DNA of 64,000 nt, taken from Haematococcus lacustris (Eukaryota > Chlorophyta > Chlorophyceae > Chlamydomonadales > Haematococcaceae). A program made the translations under genes and the position numbers. Position 1 is the first letter of the stretch. Every line of letters starts with the position of its first letter. The stretch lies in contig JASKMD010000019.1 in the NCBI GenBank assembly GCA_030144725.1, forward strand, positions 7,862,760 to 7,926,759. Reading direction: 5' to 3'. The notes under the pieces are model-generated. The model was not told the DNA's origin, ran no database searches, and was given only the letters and a program-made list of their open reading frames with translations. Below are positions 11,285-21,774 of the stretch, piece after piece.

Positions 11285-11419
11285 TAAGCGCTGTGCAGCA
11301 CGTTGCGGACAAGGCCAAGCTCGGGGTGTTCCTCGCGGGTACTTGCGGGTAGCTGGTCATTCCCGTCTCGACCTTCACCATCAAGACACACTCACAGCAC
11401 TCACGCACTCTAGATGAGC

Positions 11420-12450
11420 ACAGCCTGAGTGGAGCAGCCTCACCTACCGTGCTCTTGTATGCCTCAAGAGCCAGGTGGCTGTGGCCGCTACAGTGACCCG
11501 CTATAGCCCTGACACAAGGGTCAGGCAATAGTTTAGGTGGTAGGCGGCCACCGTCCCCAGTGAGGGTCAAGGTGCTGCGGCATGGCTCCTTCATCCTTCT
11601 TGCCTGCTTTGCCCCCTCCCCTCCCAGTCCAGCCCATAAAAACCTACCCATACTTTGGTCTGGCTGTAGATGGCTCCTGCCCTTGCCCTTGCCATTGCCC
11701 TTGATGGGCTGGCAAGGGCGCAGCATGGGGCACAACACGAAGCCCTGCACCGCTGGCTCCAGGCTGCCAGGCAAGAGATCAGCACGACAGAAAGGCATGT
11801 GCAGCTGAGGGTTCCCATCACCAAACCTGGCTGACTTGAAACCCCTTGTGAGGGGCCACTAGACAGGTGTGGGTCAGCCTTCTCAGTGCAGCCATGACAG
11901 CAACCCTCTTGACAGCAACCGCCCTCTGCATTGTTGCTGGACTTGCCCTTGCCCTGGCTAGCCTTGGCGGGCTCTGTAATCTTGACAGCAAGCCAACCTG
12001 CATGTGTGAAAGCTGTGTGGTTTGGTGATGGTGTCTTGCTTCAATAGGCTTGGTCAAGGATCAGCTTGCTTTTTTAGGCTTAGCGTTGCAACCTGTCCAT
12101 GCTCAGCAGCATGTGTGGGCTTGGCTAGCTGGGGTCTGTTGGGAAGGCTGCCCTGGCTGCATAGGGGCTGTGGGGGCTTCATGGGTTGCATGGGGAATGC
12201 ACCTGGGAGCAACACACCATGCACACGAAGCGGTCATCCCCGGCCTTGGTGGGGCATTCCCAACCCTTTGGCTTTTGGGGTTGCCTGCGGCGCAGCTGAT
12301 GCTCAACAGCCTGCGTGTGTGTGCACACTTGAGTTCACCCAGCTAGTGCTGGCCATTCCTGGCTGCTGGCCTGGCTCACTGTGCTGGCTGGGCCTGCCCA
12401 ACACCTTCAAGCGATGCCAGTTGCATCACTTACAACCTTCGTACTAAGGC
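11420..12450 (-). pseudogene. Old Fanzor-derived sequence, strongly decayed
   Basis: On minus near 11,800-11,640, LEPAVQGFVLCPMLRP followed by a GNGKGKG tract resembles copy B WSQQRDQPVRGMMWCPV followed by TKGKGKGKA. Around 11,830-12,030 a second Gly/Lys-rich piece precedes a weak RuvC-III-like stretch (VAVMAALRRL). On plus at about 11,497-11,556, CGCTATAGCCCTGAC with GGTGGTAGGCGG matches the 3' tail of copies A and B in the opposite orientation. No open gene is left; homology is by eye. Confidence 0.4.
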
Positions 12451-13091
12451 AACATATGGGGCCTTTTGTGCAACTATTGTGTAATGGGGTGGAGTGGGCG
12501 CATGGGAGCTCTGCCCACATGGCCATGCTTTGCCTACATGGGAACTCCTTGCCCTGCAGTCACAACAAGCTGGCAGCTGGACCGTGCTTTGTCACATAAC
12601 CTCGTCGTGCGTGCTGTGTCTTCTTGACTCGCAGTGGATATTGAGTCTACAGAGGATGCTGGTGATGAGGCAGCTGATCAAAAGCCCTAAGCTTGACTGC
12701 TGTCAGGAGGAGAGGAAGCATAAGAAGGCTGGTAAGAGGGATACGACTCGACCTTATGGAGCATTTGCTGACAGTCCTGCAGCGGCATAGGATGGTGGTG
12801 TTCAGTTGGAATAGGACAAGGTGAGCAATGGAGTATGACCTTTACAACAAAGCGATTGTGAACATGAGCTGATGCAACAAACAAGGATGACCGATCTGAA
12901 ACCAACCAAATGACCTTGGGCGGAGCTCTGCACCTTTGGCAGAGATGTGTGATAGCACTGTCGTTAGTAGCAGCATAGCTTGCGAAGCTAGCTGCCCAAG
13001 GGAACTGTCATCCCTTACACGCAAGCGTAAAACAGGGCTACTAGGGCTACTGAACAGCTGAACAAAGTGTCACAAGTAAGATTTGTAATGG
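12451..13091. other. Intergenic, no feature recognised
   Basis: No convincing coding sequence. Only chance frames are seen up to the start of Fanzor copy C. Confidence 0.4.
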
Positions 13092-15590
13092 ACATCACTT
13101 CCGGCCCACTCCCGTTGCCGGCACTCCGGTTGGATGGCGACCCGATGCACCCACCAGCACGGCCACTCCGCTTCCATAATGTTGCTGAATCCCTGTGATG
13201 TCACCGAATAAGAAACGCAAGCGACCCGTCTCCCCCTCACAGAGTGCAGCCGGTAAGCCGACGAAAGGTTGGACCCCACGAAGCCAACTGACGACGCGAC
13301 GCAGAAGGGAAGGGGCAGGGTGACAAGGAGGTAGTTGGCCAGCGGCGCCATGTCATAAGGCCGCCTTTCGTGGCCTTGTGGAGGCAGCCCGGCCTGATCT
13401 CAGCCCAGCTCAAGTTGACGCAGCTGTGGCAGAGGTCAACAAGCGCACGACCATGGGCAGCAAGCAGTGTTGTCTGGCAGCAGTCCTGTGCCTGTCAATT
13501 CTGCTCCTGTCCTTACTTGGCCAGCCCAGTCAAGGCTTCCCAGCAGCAGGTCCAGCCCCAGGCCCTCCTCCCCCACCTGACCCAGCCTGCCCTGCCTATA
13601 CTCACCCCCGCCTTGCCACACGCAGCTCACCCCGCTCTGCAGCCGTCCCAGCCCAGCTGCCCCCCCAGTGCAGCTGGACATCTGGGACCCCAAGCTGCTG
13701 GCACAGATCAAAGGTGCCATTGACCTGCTCACCAATGCCAGTGTGCTGGAGCATCTGATGCGTGGCCCCCACCACCGTGGCATCAAGTTGTGCTGGGTAA
13801 GGTGGCGGTGTTTGAGCAGCCCAACAGCGCCTGGCCGGTTGCCATGCTCAAGGAGCTGGACGAGGAGCACCTGCAAGGGGACGGCAACTTCTTCAATGCC
13901 AACGCCACCAAGATCAGCACCAACATCAAGGAGTACTACCGGCACCCAGGGCGGTTCATCAACTGGTGGGGCAAGGCAGTGGGGGTGGTGGAGGGGGGGT
14001 GCAGCAGGGCTATGAAGAAGCATTTCCCCCAACTGGTGCTAGGCAGACTTGACTACAGCCTGCCAGACCCATAGCACAGGTGGCTCTTGCCAGCCAACAG
14101 TGGATTACGGCAGCCTAGATGGGTGGCAGAGGTAGCCATGCATCGTAGGCTGCTGGGCTGGAGGCCCAGTGGAGGGCTGGATTAGATTCCATAGGGAAGG
14201 GGGGGGTTGCAGGTAGGCTGCCCCTAGAGAATAGGGTGCGGTATGTTATGTTTGTGAACCTTTGCCTAGAGGGTTGGCAGATAGCACCCCATGCGGTACT
14301 TCCTGGCAACAACCGCCCTCGCACCTGCCCTCACCTCCTCACCATGCTCCCTATAGTGGGGGTGCGGGCCCGGCCGCATGGCCTGCTGGCTGACCTGGGC
14401 GTTACCACCCTGACATGGGACCAGTCTGGGACATGGGACCAGTTTGTGGCTGACAGCCTGCCCCATTGGCAACACCATGGGCAAAATCATCAAGTACAGC
14501 CAGCTGCAGAACAGCGGTTGGGAGTTTGCTCTCAGGGTAGTGACAGATGGGGTTAGCATCTCAGCGCACTTCGTGCGCAGCCAAGCAGTCAAGGAGCCAG
14601 TTGAACTGCCCTTCATAGGGCGTGAGCTCACAGCCACCAGCGACTTCAACCCAGCCACCCACATTGATGTTGGGGTGGGCCCAGGCGTCACCCAGGCCAT
14701 CAAGGCAGCGCATGCACAACGGCACCCAGTCACGGGCTAGGTGCTGAGGAGATGGGAGTGGAAGCTGACTAAGGGGCAGCTGGAGCATGACAGGCTAACC
14801 AAAGCCACGCAGGACACAGCCCGTCGGTCAACTACCATCCAACCACAGCTGCAACAGCTGGCAGCTGCCACCCAAGCTGGCACCACCCTGGACGGCCTCC
14901 ATGCCCACATCCTGGTCCGCAAGGCCACCTGGGACGCGCTGTGGGAGGAGAACCTCAAGCCACTGTGGCGCCGGCAGCGGTTCGGGCTGCACCATGCCCA
15001 GGAGCGCGTCATTGAGGGCTTCTGCAAGAAGGTATGACCTGATACCTGACCCTCACCCTGACCCTCATCCCCACCCTGTCGCCCCGCCCCGCCCCGCCCC
15101 GCCCCGCCCCGCCCCGCCCCGCCCCGCCCCGCCCCGCCCCGCCCCGCCCCGCCCCGCCCCGCCCCGCCCCGCCCCGCCCCGCCCCGCCCCGCCCCGCCCC
15201 GACCCGACCCGACCCGACCCGACCCGACCCGACCCGACCCGACCCGACCCGACCCGACCCGACCCGACCCGACCCGACCCGACCCGACCCGACCCGACCC
15301 GACCCGACCCGACCCGACCCGACCCGACCCGACCCGACCCGACCCGACCCGACCCGACCCGACCCGACCCGACCCGACCCGACCCGACCCGACCCGACCC
15401 GACCCGACCCGACCCGACCCGACCCGACCCGACCCGACCCGACCCGACCCGACCCGACCCGACCCGACCCGACCCGACCCGACCCGACCCGACCCGACCC
15501 GACCCGACCCGACCCGACCCGACCCGACCCGACCCGGCGATACCCGACCCGACCCGACCCGGCGATACCTGACCTGACCTGACCTGATAA
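13092..15590 (+). pseudogene. Fanzor copy C (diverged subfamily), truncated in its intron
   Basis: Starts ATCACTTCCGGCCCACTCC (13,092), the same start as copy D. The ATG at 13,198 gives MSPNKKRKRPVSPSQS, a basic nuclear-signal-like N-terminus. Homology to A/B continues through FEQPNSAWPVAMLKEL, EYYRHPGRFINWWGK, IIKYSQLQNSGWEFA, PFIGRELTATSDF, VGVGPGVTQAI (RuvC-I, where the catalytic Asp is Gly) and FGLHHAQERVIEGFCKK (about 15,031). It then enters a pentamer array and stops where D begins, so RuvC-II/III are absent. Other breaks: about 88 bases missing after 13,300 relative to D, one base missing near 13,355, and TAG at 14,738-14,740 where D reads Gln. Confidence 0.65.
15078..15590 (+). repeat. 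Pentamer array grading GCCCC to GACCC to GACCT
   Basis: About 100 units. Pure GCCCC runs from about 15,080 to 15,199, GACCC from 15,200 to 15,535, with two GGCGATAC interruptions, ending in GACCT. It lies in the intron after the FCKK exon of copy C. It is derived from the same TGACC unit seen in A, B and D. Confidence 0.92.
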
Positions 15591-15593
15591 TAG

Positions 15594-18260
15594 TCATCAC
15601 TTCCGGCCCACTCCGGTTGCCGGCACTCCGGTTGGATGGCGACCTAATGCATCCCCTAGCACGGCCACTCCGCTTTGATAATGTTGCTGAATGCCTGTGA
15701 TGTCACCGAATAAGAAACGCAAGCGACCCGTCTCCCCCTCACAGAGTGCAGCCGGTAAGCCGACGAAAGACCCCCCGAAGCCAACTGATGACGCGACGCA
15801 GTGTGCGCCACGCGATAAGTTGCTGCGCTTGTGCGGTGCCGTCCCGTGTCTACAGGTGCCAGTGGCAGTGGGCAGCAAGATGATGAAGGGAAGGGGCAGG
15901 GTGACAAGGAGGTAGTTGGCCAGCGGCGCCAGGTCATCAAGGCTGCCTTTCGTGGCCTTGTGGAGGCAGCCCGGCCTGATCTCAGCCCAGCTCAAGTTGA
16001 CGCAGTTGTGTCGGAGGTCAACAAGCGCACGACCATGGGCAGCAAGCAGTGCTGTCTGGCAGCAGTCTTGTGCCTGTCAATGATGCTCCAGTCCTTCCTA
16101 GGCCCCCCTCCCCCACCTGACCCAGCCTGCCCTCCCTATACTCACCCCCGCCTTGCCACACGCAGCTCACCCCGCTCTGCAGCCGCCCCAACCCAGCTGC
16201 CCCCCCTAGTGCAGCTGGACATCTTGGACCCCAAGGTGTTTGAGCAGCTCAGCGACGCCTGGCCGGTTGCCATGCTCAAGGAGCTGGGCGAGGAGCACCT
16301 GCAAGGGGACGGCAACTCCCCCAATGCCGACGCCACCAAGATCAGCACCAACATCACGAGTACTACCGGCACCCAGGGCGCTTCATCAGCTGGTGGGGCA
16401 AGGCAGTGGGGGTGGTGGAGGGGGGGTTAGCAAGGCCATGAAGAAGCATTTCCCCCAACTGGTGCTAGGCAGACTCGACTACAGCCTGCCAGACCCATAG
16501 CACAGGTGGCTCTTGCCAGCCAACAGTGGATTACGGCAACCTTGGTGGGTGGCAGAGGTAGCCATGCACCGTGGGCTGCTAGGGCTAGAGGCCCAGTGGA
16601 AGGCTGGAGTAGACTGGAGTAGACTGGAGGGCTGGAGTAGAGTAGGCTGCCCCTAGAATATAGGGTGCGCTATGTCCTGTTTGTGCACTGCAGCCTAGAG
16701 GGCTGGCAGATAGCACCCCACGCGGCACCCCATGGCAACAGCCGCCCTCGCACCTGCCCACACCCCTTCACCATGCTCCCCGTGGGGTCATCGACGACAG
16801 GGTGCTGCATGGGTTGCTGACTGACCTGGGCATGATTGACCTGACACAGAAGCAGTGTGTGGCAGACACCCGTTGGGAGTTTGCAACAGCGGTTGGGAGT
16901 TTGCACGCAGGGTAGAGACAAATGGGGTCAGCATCTCAGCGCACTTTGTCTCAGCCAGTTAGTCAAGGAGCCAGTTGAACTGCCCTTCATAGGGCGTGAG
17001 CTCACAGCCACCAGCGACATCAACCCAACCACCACATTGCTGTTGGGGTGCACCCAGGCGTCACCCAGGCCATCAAGGCAGCGCATGCACAACGGCACGC
17101 AGTCACGGGCCAGGTGCTGAGGAAGTGGGAGTGGGAGCTGACGAAAGGGCAGGTGAAGCATGACAGCGAGCTGATCAAAGCCAAGCAGGACACAGCCCGT
17201 TGCTCACCTGCCATCCAGCCACAGCTGCAACAGCTGGCAGCTGCCACCCAAGCTGGCACCACCCTGGACGGCCTCCATGCCCACATCCTGGTCCGCAAGG
17301 CCACCTGGGACACGCTTTGGGAGGAGTACCTCAAGCCACGGTGGCGCCGGCAGCGGTTGGGGCTGCACCATGCCTATGAGCGCGTCATTGAGGGCTTCTG
17401 CAAGAATGTATGATCTGATACCTGACCCTGACCTGACCTGACCTGACCTGACCTGACCTGACCTGACCTGACCTGACCTGACCTGACCTGACCTGACCTG
17501 ACCTGACCTGACCTGACCTGACCAGACCAGCAGGTGTGGAGGGCATGCAGTGAGTGTTTAGGAAGCACTACGACAGGGAGAGGGGAGTGGTGGTGTTCCT
17601 GGGAGTGGGATGCTTCAGGGTGGGTGGAAGGCGGAGGCGGTGCGGGAGGGGTTTCGCAAGTTGGTGCAGCAGCCTAGCAGGCCCATCATGGATGACAGGC
17701 CAGACATGCTTATGATCGTGGATGAATTCCGCACCAGCCGTGTCAGCTCCTCCGTGCATGCCCCCCAGCCATGTGAGCTACACCTGCCACGTGACTGGCC
17801 CAGGCCCGCAGACTGGGTACCCCCAGCAGGCCAGGTCATCCAGCGGATGTCGCGCCCAGCCTGGAGCCTGCGGCATGCTAAGTATGTGCGAGGCCTGCAA
17901 TGGTGCCATGAGGTCCCGCCTAACCCCCTCCCCCTCCCCCAGGCCAGGACCCCCCTCCCCCTGCCCCAGCCCCGGCCCCCAATGCCTAGGACCCCCCCCC
18001 CCACCACCCCTTCCCAGGACCCCCCTCCCCCAGCCCAGGCTCCCCCATTGCCCAGGATCCCCCTCCACCCCCCCAGCCCAGGACCAGCCCCCTGCCTAGG
18101 CCCCACCTGGCCCAGTCTCATCACCCCAGGCACCCCCATGGGACAGGTGGCTGGACCGGGACACCAAAGGGTGCTTGAACTTGCAGCGCATTGGGGAGAG
18201 CATGCAGCGCCCCCTGGAGCTGTGCAGCTATGAGGGCTTGGAGTCAGGCGACCCCAACTA
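15594..18260 (+). pseudogene. Fanzor copy D (diverged subfamily), full span but broken
   Basis: ATG at 15,701 (MSPNKKRKRPVSPSQS); donor GTAAGC at 15,754. The next exon, from about 15,857, reads VVGQRRQVIKAAFRGLVEAA and CLAAVLCLSMMLQ, aligned with the A/B VIKVPEGAVLRG exon. Then PFIGRELTATSDI, and RuvC-I VGVHPGVTQAI with His in place of Asp (about 17,040-17,075). Then LTKGQVKHDSELIKAKQ, LGLHHAYERVIEGFCK (ends about 17,406), an intron with pentamers, REGFRKLVQQPSRP, MLMIVDEFRTSRVSSS, a long Pro-rich insert (17,920-18,130), and RuvC-III WLDRDTKGCLNLQRIGES with PLELC (about 18,145-18,230); stop at 18,258-18,260. Frames do not join across 16,350-17,000 nor between the Pro-rich stretch and RuvC-III. 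With RuvC-I Asp lost, cleavage is unlikely even if the frames were spliced. Confidence 0.65.
17424..17524 (+). repeat. (CCTGA)n pentamer array in Fanzor intron, copy D
   Basis: About 20 nearly perfect ACCTG units directly after the FCKN exon donor. It is the same unit (TGACC rotation) on the gene-sense strand as in A and B. Confidence 0.92.
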
Positions 18261-18530
18261 GCAAAAAATGACAGGGAATGATAGGAAACCGACCCCTGGT
18301 AATCAAAACGACGGCGCGTCTCAGCCACGTGGTTTCTATTTATGTTTCGCACATCCCTGGATAAAGGACTCTGCCAGCTATGCGGTGCAGCTTGTAACAT
18401 TAAATATTATGCACTGTGCTGAGTGCTATGGCGGCTCAAATCTTGACATTCAAATTCATGCCAATTTTGCTCATGCGGGCCTCGCCGCGACCGACCGCCG
18501 CGACCGACGTGGCCCAGTAGCCTCTGCAAA
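18261..18530. other. 3' flank of Fanzor copy D
   Basis: AT-richer spacer between the copy D stop and repeat X1. It may contain the copy D 3' end, but there is no clear match to the A/B tail. Confidence 0.35.
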
Positions 18531-19825
18531 CAGTCAGGGACAGTCGCCGCAGTCAAAACAATGCACATGGCACGCCAAACCGATGTAACGACGCCCCTCC
18601 ACCCATGCTCGGAAGTATACAAGGCTGCTGCATTGCTTGACCGCTTCGTGAGTAGTACCTACTACCTGGCCACTCGGTAAGGCCACACAAGGTGTGTAGG
18701 CCATTGCTACGTTACCTTGCTCGACATGGTGGGTCCGATCCCTCCCGCCCGCCCTCCGCTTGCGTGTCCAGCTTGTGTCCAGCTCCGCCCTGACCCCCTG
18801 CTGCTCAGCTGGAGGGGTGGGCAGCCCAGGGGCAGCACCAGCACCAGCTGCCTGCTGCTGCAAGGGGGGTGCAGCAGGAGGGGGGGGCAGGTCAGGGGCA
18901 GCACCAGCACCAGCTGCCAGCTGCTGCCAGGGGGGGGCAGCAGGAGGGGTGGGCAGCCCAGGGGCGGGTGGGAGGGATGGGAGTGCGGGGCTGGGGGTAA
19001 GAGGGGGTGGGAGGGCGGGGCTGGGGCTGGGAGGGGGTGGGAGGGGTTGGGAGGTGGTGGGGCTGGGGCTGGGAGGGGGTGGCCCAGGTGGCTGGGAGGG
19101 TGTGCTGGGAGGCTGGGAGGCTGGGAGGCTGGGAGGCTGGGAGGCTGGGAGGCTGGGAGGCTGGGAGGCTGGGAGGCTGGGAGGCCAGGAGGCTGGGAGG
19201 GGGTGGTGGTGGGGCTGCCAGGGGGTGGTCCGGTTGGGCTAGTCAGCACTGCAAGGCAAAGTTAGGTCACGCCAAAGTATGTTCCCACAAGCCTACTCAA
19301 TGAAATGACGTGCTTTCTTCTCCAGCAGCTGTGACGTTGAGTAAGGAACAGAGTTACAGATCGAGAGTCTGAAAAGTCGCAGTGGTCAGCTCACAACATA
19401 CTACTTTGTGGATGGGGGTCCCTTTTCCTGTGTGACTGGCGAGAGAGAGACGCACATTCTCCGCGTTTGTTGCAATGTCGATCAGTAACTTGCCCCTCGA
19501 CGGTCTTCCGACGCCGCCTGCACCAATGAAAGGCTCGCGGAGTGAGCCTGGCGGGCTAAACATAGATTGTACTTCAGGCTCGATGCCAAGCGCAGTTCGC
19601 TCATTGGTGCCGCTACTCACCACTAGAACAATCGATAGTGAGCAGCTGTGTCCGCGCTCGCTTGCGCCGGCATGGACTCTGATGCAAGGATTAACGCGCC
19701 GCCTGCCAGTAGATGCGGAGTAATTCGCAGGTGCCGATGCAACAAACGCTATCGCAATCGGTGCACTTTGTAGCGAGTACTTGCATGAAGATTACCAATC
19801 CCATGTTGGGACATCCTGACTTGGA
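18531..19825 (-). repeat. Dispersed repeat X1, inverted partner of X2 at 62.2-64.0 kb
   Basis: 18,531-18,960 and 19,260-19,825 match 64,000-63,6xx and about 62,760-62,180 in reverse. On minus the 3' part encodes NVAMAYTPCVAL, FRAWVEGRRYIG and CHVHCFDCGDCP, ending at 18,534. The 5' part encodes SGTNERTALGIEPEV and PPGSLREPFIGAGGVG. The middle carries an octamer array not found in X2. It is likely a copy of a mobile element or repeated gene; I do not recognise the protein. Confidence 0.7.
19100..19200 (+). repeat. (GAGGCTGG)n octamer array
   Basis: About twelve near-perfect units inside X1, flanked by looser G-rich GGGAGGGGGTG repeats from about 18,960. Confidence 0.85.
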
Positions 19826-20771
19826 GGCTTTACCCACAGTTGGCACGGAGTACCAGCAGGGCTACAAGCGGGTCAATGACGTGTTTGCCTCCCAATGCTT
19901 TAAGGGCAAGTACAGCCGGCGATGTGCATTCCTTCCGGCTCAATGAACCCGACGTTGTTTCCTTGATGTAGGCACGCACACTAATCCTTCTTCTGTGGAG
20001 ACTTACTCGTTGATGGTCCTTATCATTTCGAGGTAAATACTCACATGTGCAAGCATGTGCAGCCTACATGACGCTTGCTATGTTGCTGTTGATCAGTATG
20101 TTGCATGAAGCAGAATGACCCGCCCTTGCTACCGCTCCCAATGTAGACAAAGCATATGTTACCAGGAAGTTGTGAACCTGGTGCATAGCTACCCCACACC
20201 ACCATGGTTGGCAATTGTTGCAGGAGCCCGCTTACCCAATCTCAGCCGCCACCACCACCACAATCATCACCACCTCGTCACCCCAGCCCACCCCACCCCA
20301 CCCTACTAACCACCTACCTCTCCCCTCCCCCTCCCCTCCCCCTGACATCGCAGCCCTGTCCCTACCCTACCCAACAGCCAAGAGCAAACCTTTGACACAC
20401 CCAGCCTTGCCACAGAATACTTTACCAATCGAAGTGCCTGCGACTTAGCCAGTGATCTGCATTGACCATAAGGATACCCGAAACCGTCCAAACTGTGACA
20501 AGCCACCAGCGAGGGCTCACACCCCACCAGCCCCATGGCCGCAGGCCTCTGGCCGCAGGCTGGTACAAACGCGATGTACGGAGGTGGCATGTGCGAGCCT
20601 GATGCTGGCCTGTTTGAACATATCGTCAGGCGTGCCACAGATGAGCCGCAGGTCCCGCATGCCTGCTTAGCTACCATGTTCCCCCCAGCTACTGAGTGAG
20701 GTCACTTCAGTTTCTCTCCCCAGCACACGCACAGCAAAAGACGGGACTGAAAGACAACGCAATCAAGCTCC
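19826..20771. other. Upstream region of the MLO gene
   Basis: A short coding-like stretch on + (19,790-19,946, reading LPTVGTEYQQGYKRVNDVF, stop at 19,944) may be an exon relic of an unknown gene. The rest is non-coding with CCCTCCC-rich parts at 20,285-20,345. The promoter of the MLO gene presumably lies here; I see no clear TATA box. Confidence 0.35.
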
Positions 20772-21695
20772 ATGGGAAAGGTGGAGTACGGCGATGTGCT
20801 CATGTCGGAGGGGTAAGTGGGCAGCACGACTATCTGTAGCTTGCACCGCGCACAGCTGGAAGTAGAATGGCACCGAAACCGACATTTGCAGAGCGATGCT
20901 GGTCCTTTGAGTTTGCACAACCCTGAGCTAGTCCAGATACAACTGACGCGCTAGTCCAGAGTCCTCACAGTTGTCGCAGCACCTCGGCAGCAACGCTTAC
21001 AGTGAATCTCTTAGTTCCCGCAGCTCACCCAACAACCTCGGCACCCCTCCCTCCACTCCGCATTCAGTGCATGGCTTCCCGGGCCGAGCCTGAAAGCTGG
21101 TCATCCCTACGCCCCATTGTAGGATCACGAGCATGCCTCTTGCCTGTCAGTCGGCCACTGGCCTGAGGTAGCCGCTGACCCGCCCAGTAGCCCCCTTCCT
21201 GCCCCTACCATACACATGCCCCACCTGACAGGACCTCTCTTCCCTTCCACCTGCCTCCATGCACCTGGCCTCTGCAGGACCACTGGCTTTGGGGTGTCCC
21301 TGCTGTTCCTCCTCTTCATGGCCATCGCGGTGTTTTGGGAGCTGGTGCTGGGCTTCCTGTCCTGGCTGTCGCACCGCTTCGGGGGCTCAGGCCTGGCATC
21401 CAAGCTGTGGCTGTCCAAGTGAGTGGGAGGCTGGGAGGAGGGAGCCACACAGTGTGGGAACCAGCCATCAGAAGGAGCACCGCATGCCGCGGCTGACGAA
21501 CAGCCCCAGCCCCAGCCCCAGCCCCAGCCCCAGCCCCAGCCCCAGCCCCAGCCCCAGCCCCAGCCCCAGCCCCAGCCCCAGGGTAGATTCTCCCGCCTGA
21601 TACCTTACAATGGCTTCACTCCCAGCCGCACAGTCCCTTCTCTATGCCTCCTTCTCCCCTCCCTGCTATGACACCATGAAGGCGATGCGGACATC

Positions 21696-21729
<34 letters not shown>

Positions 21730-21743
21730 CCGCTGCTGCCGCC

Positions 21744-21774
<31 letters not shown>

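Noticed and set aside
14737..15600. Long frames of GSGRV or PDPTR type repeats
   Set aside because: Pure translation of the GACCC/GCCCC array in the Fanzor copy C intron.
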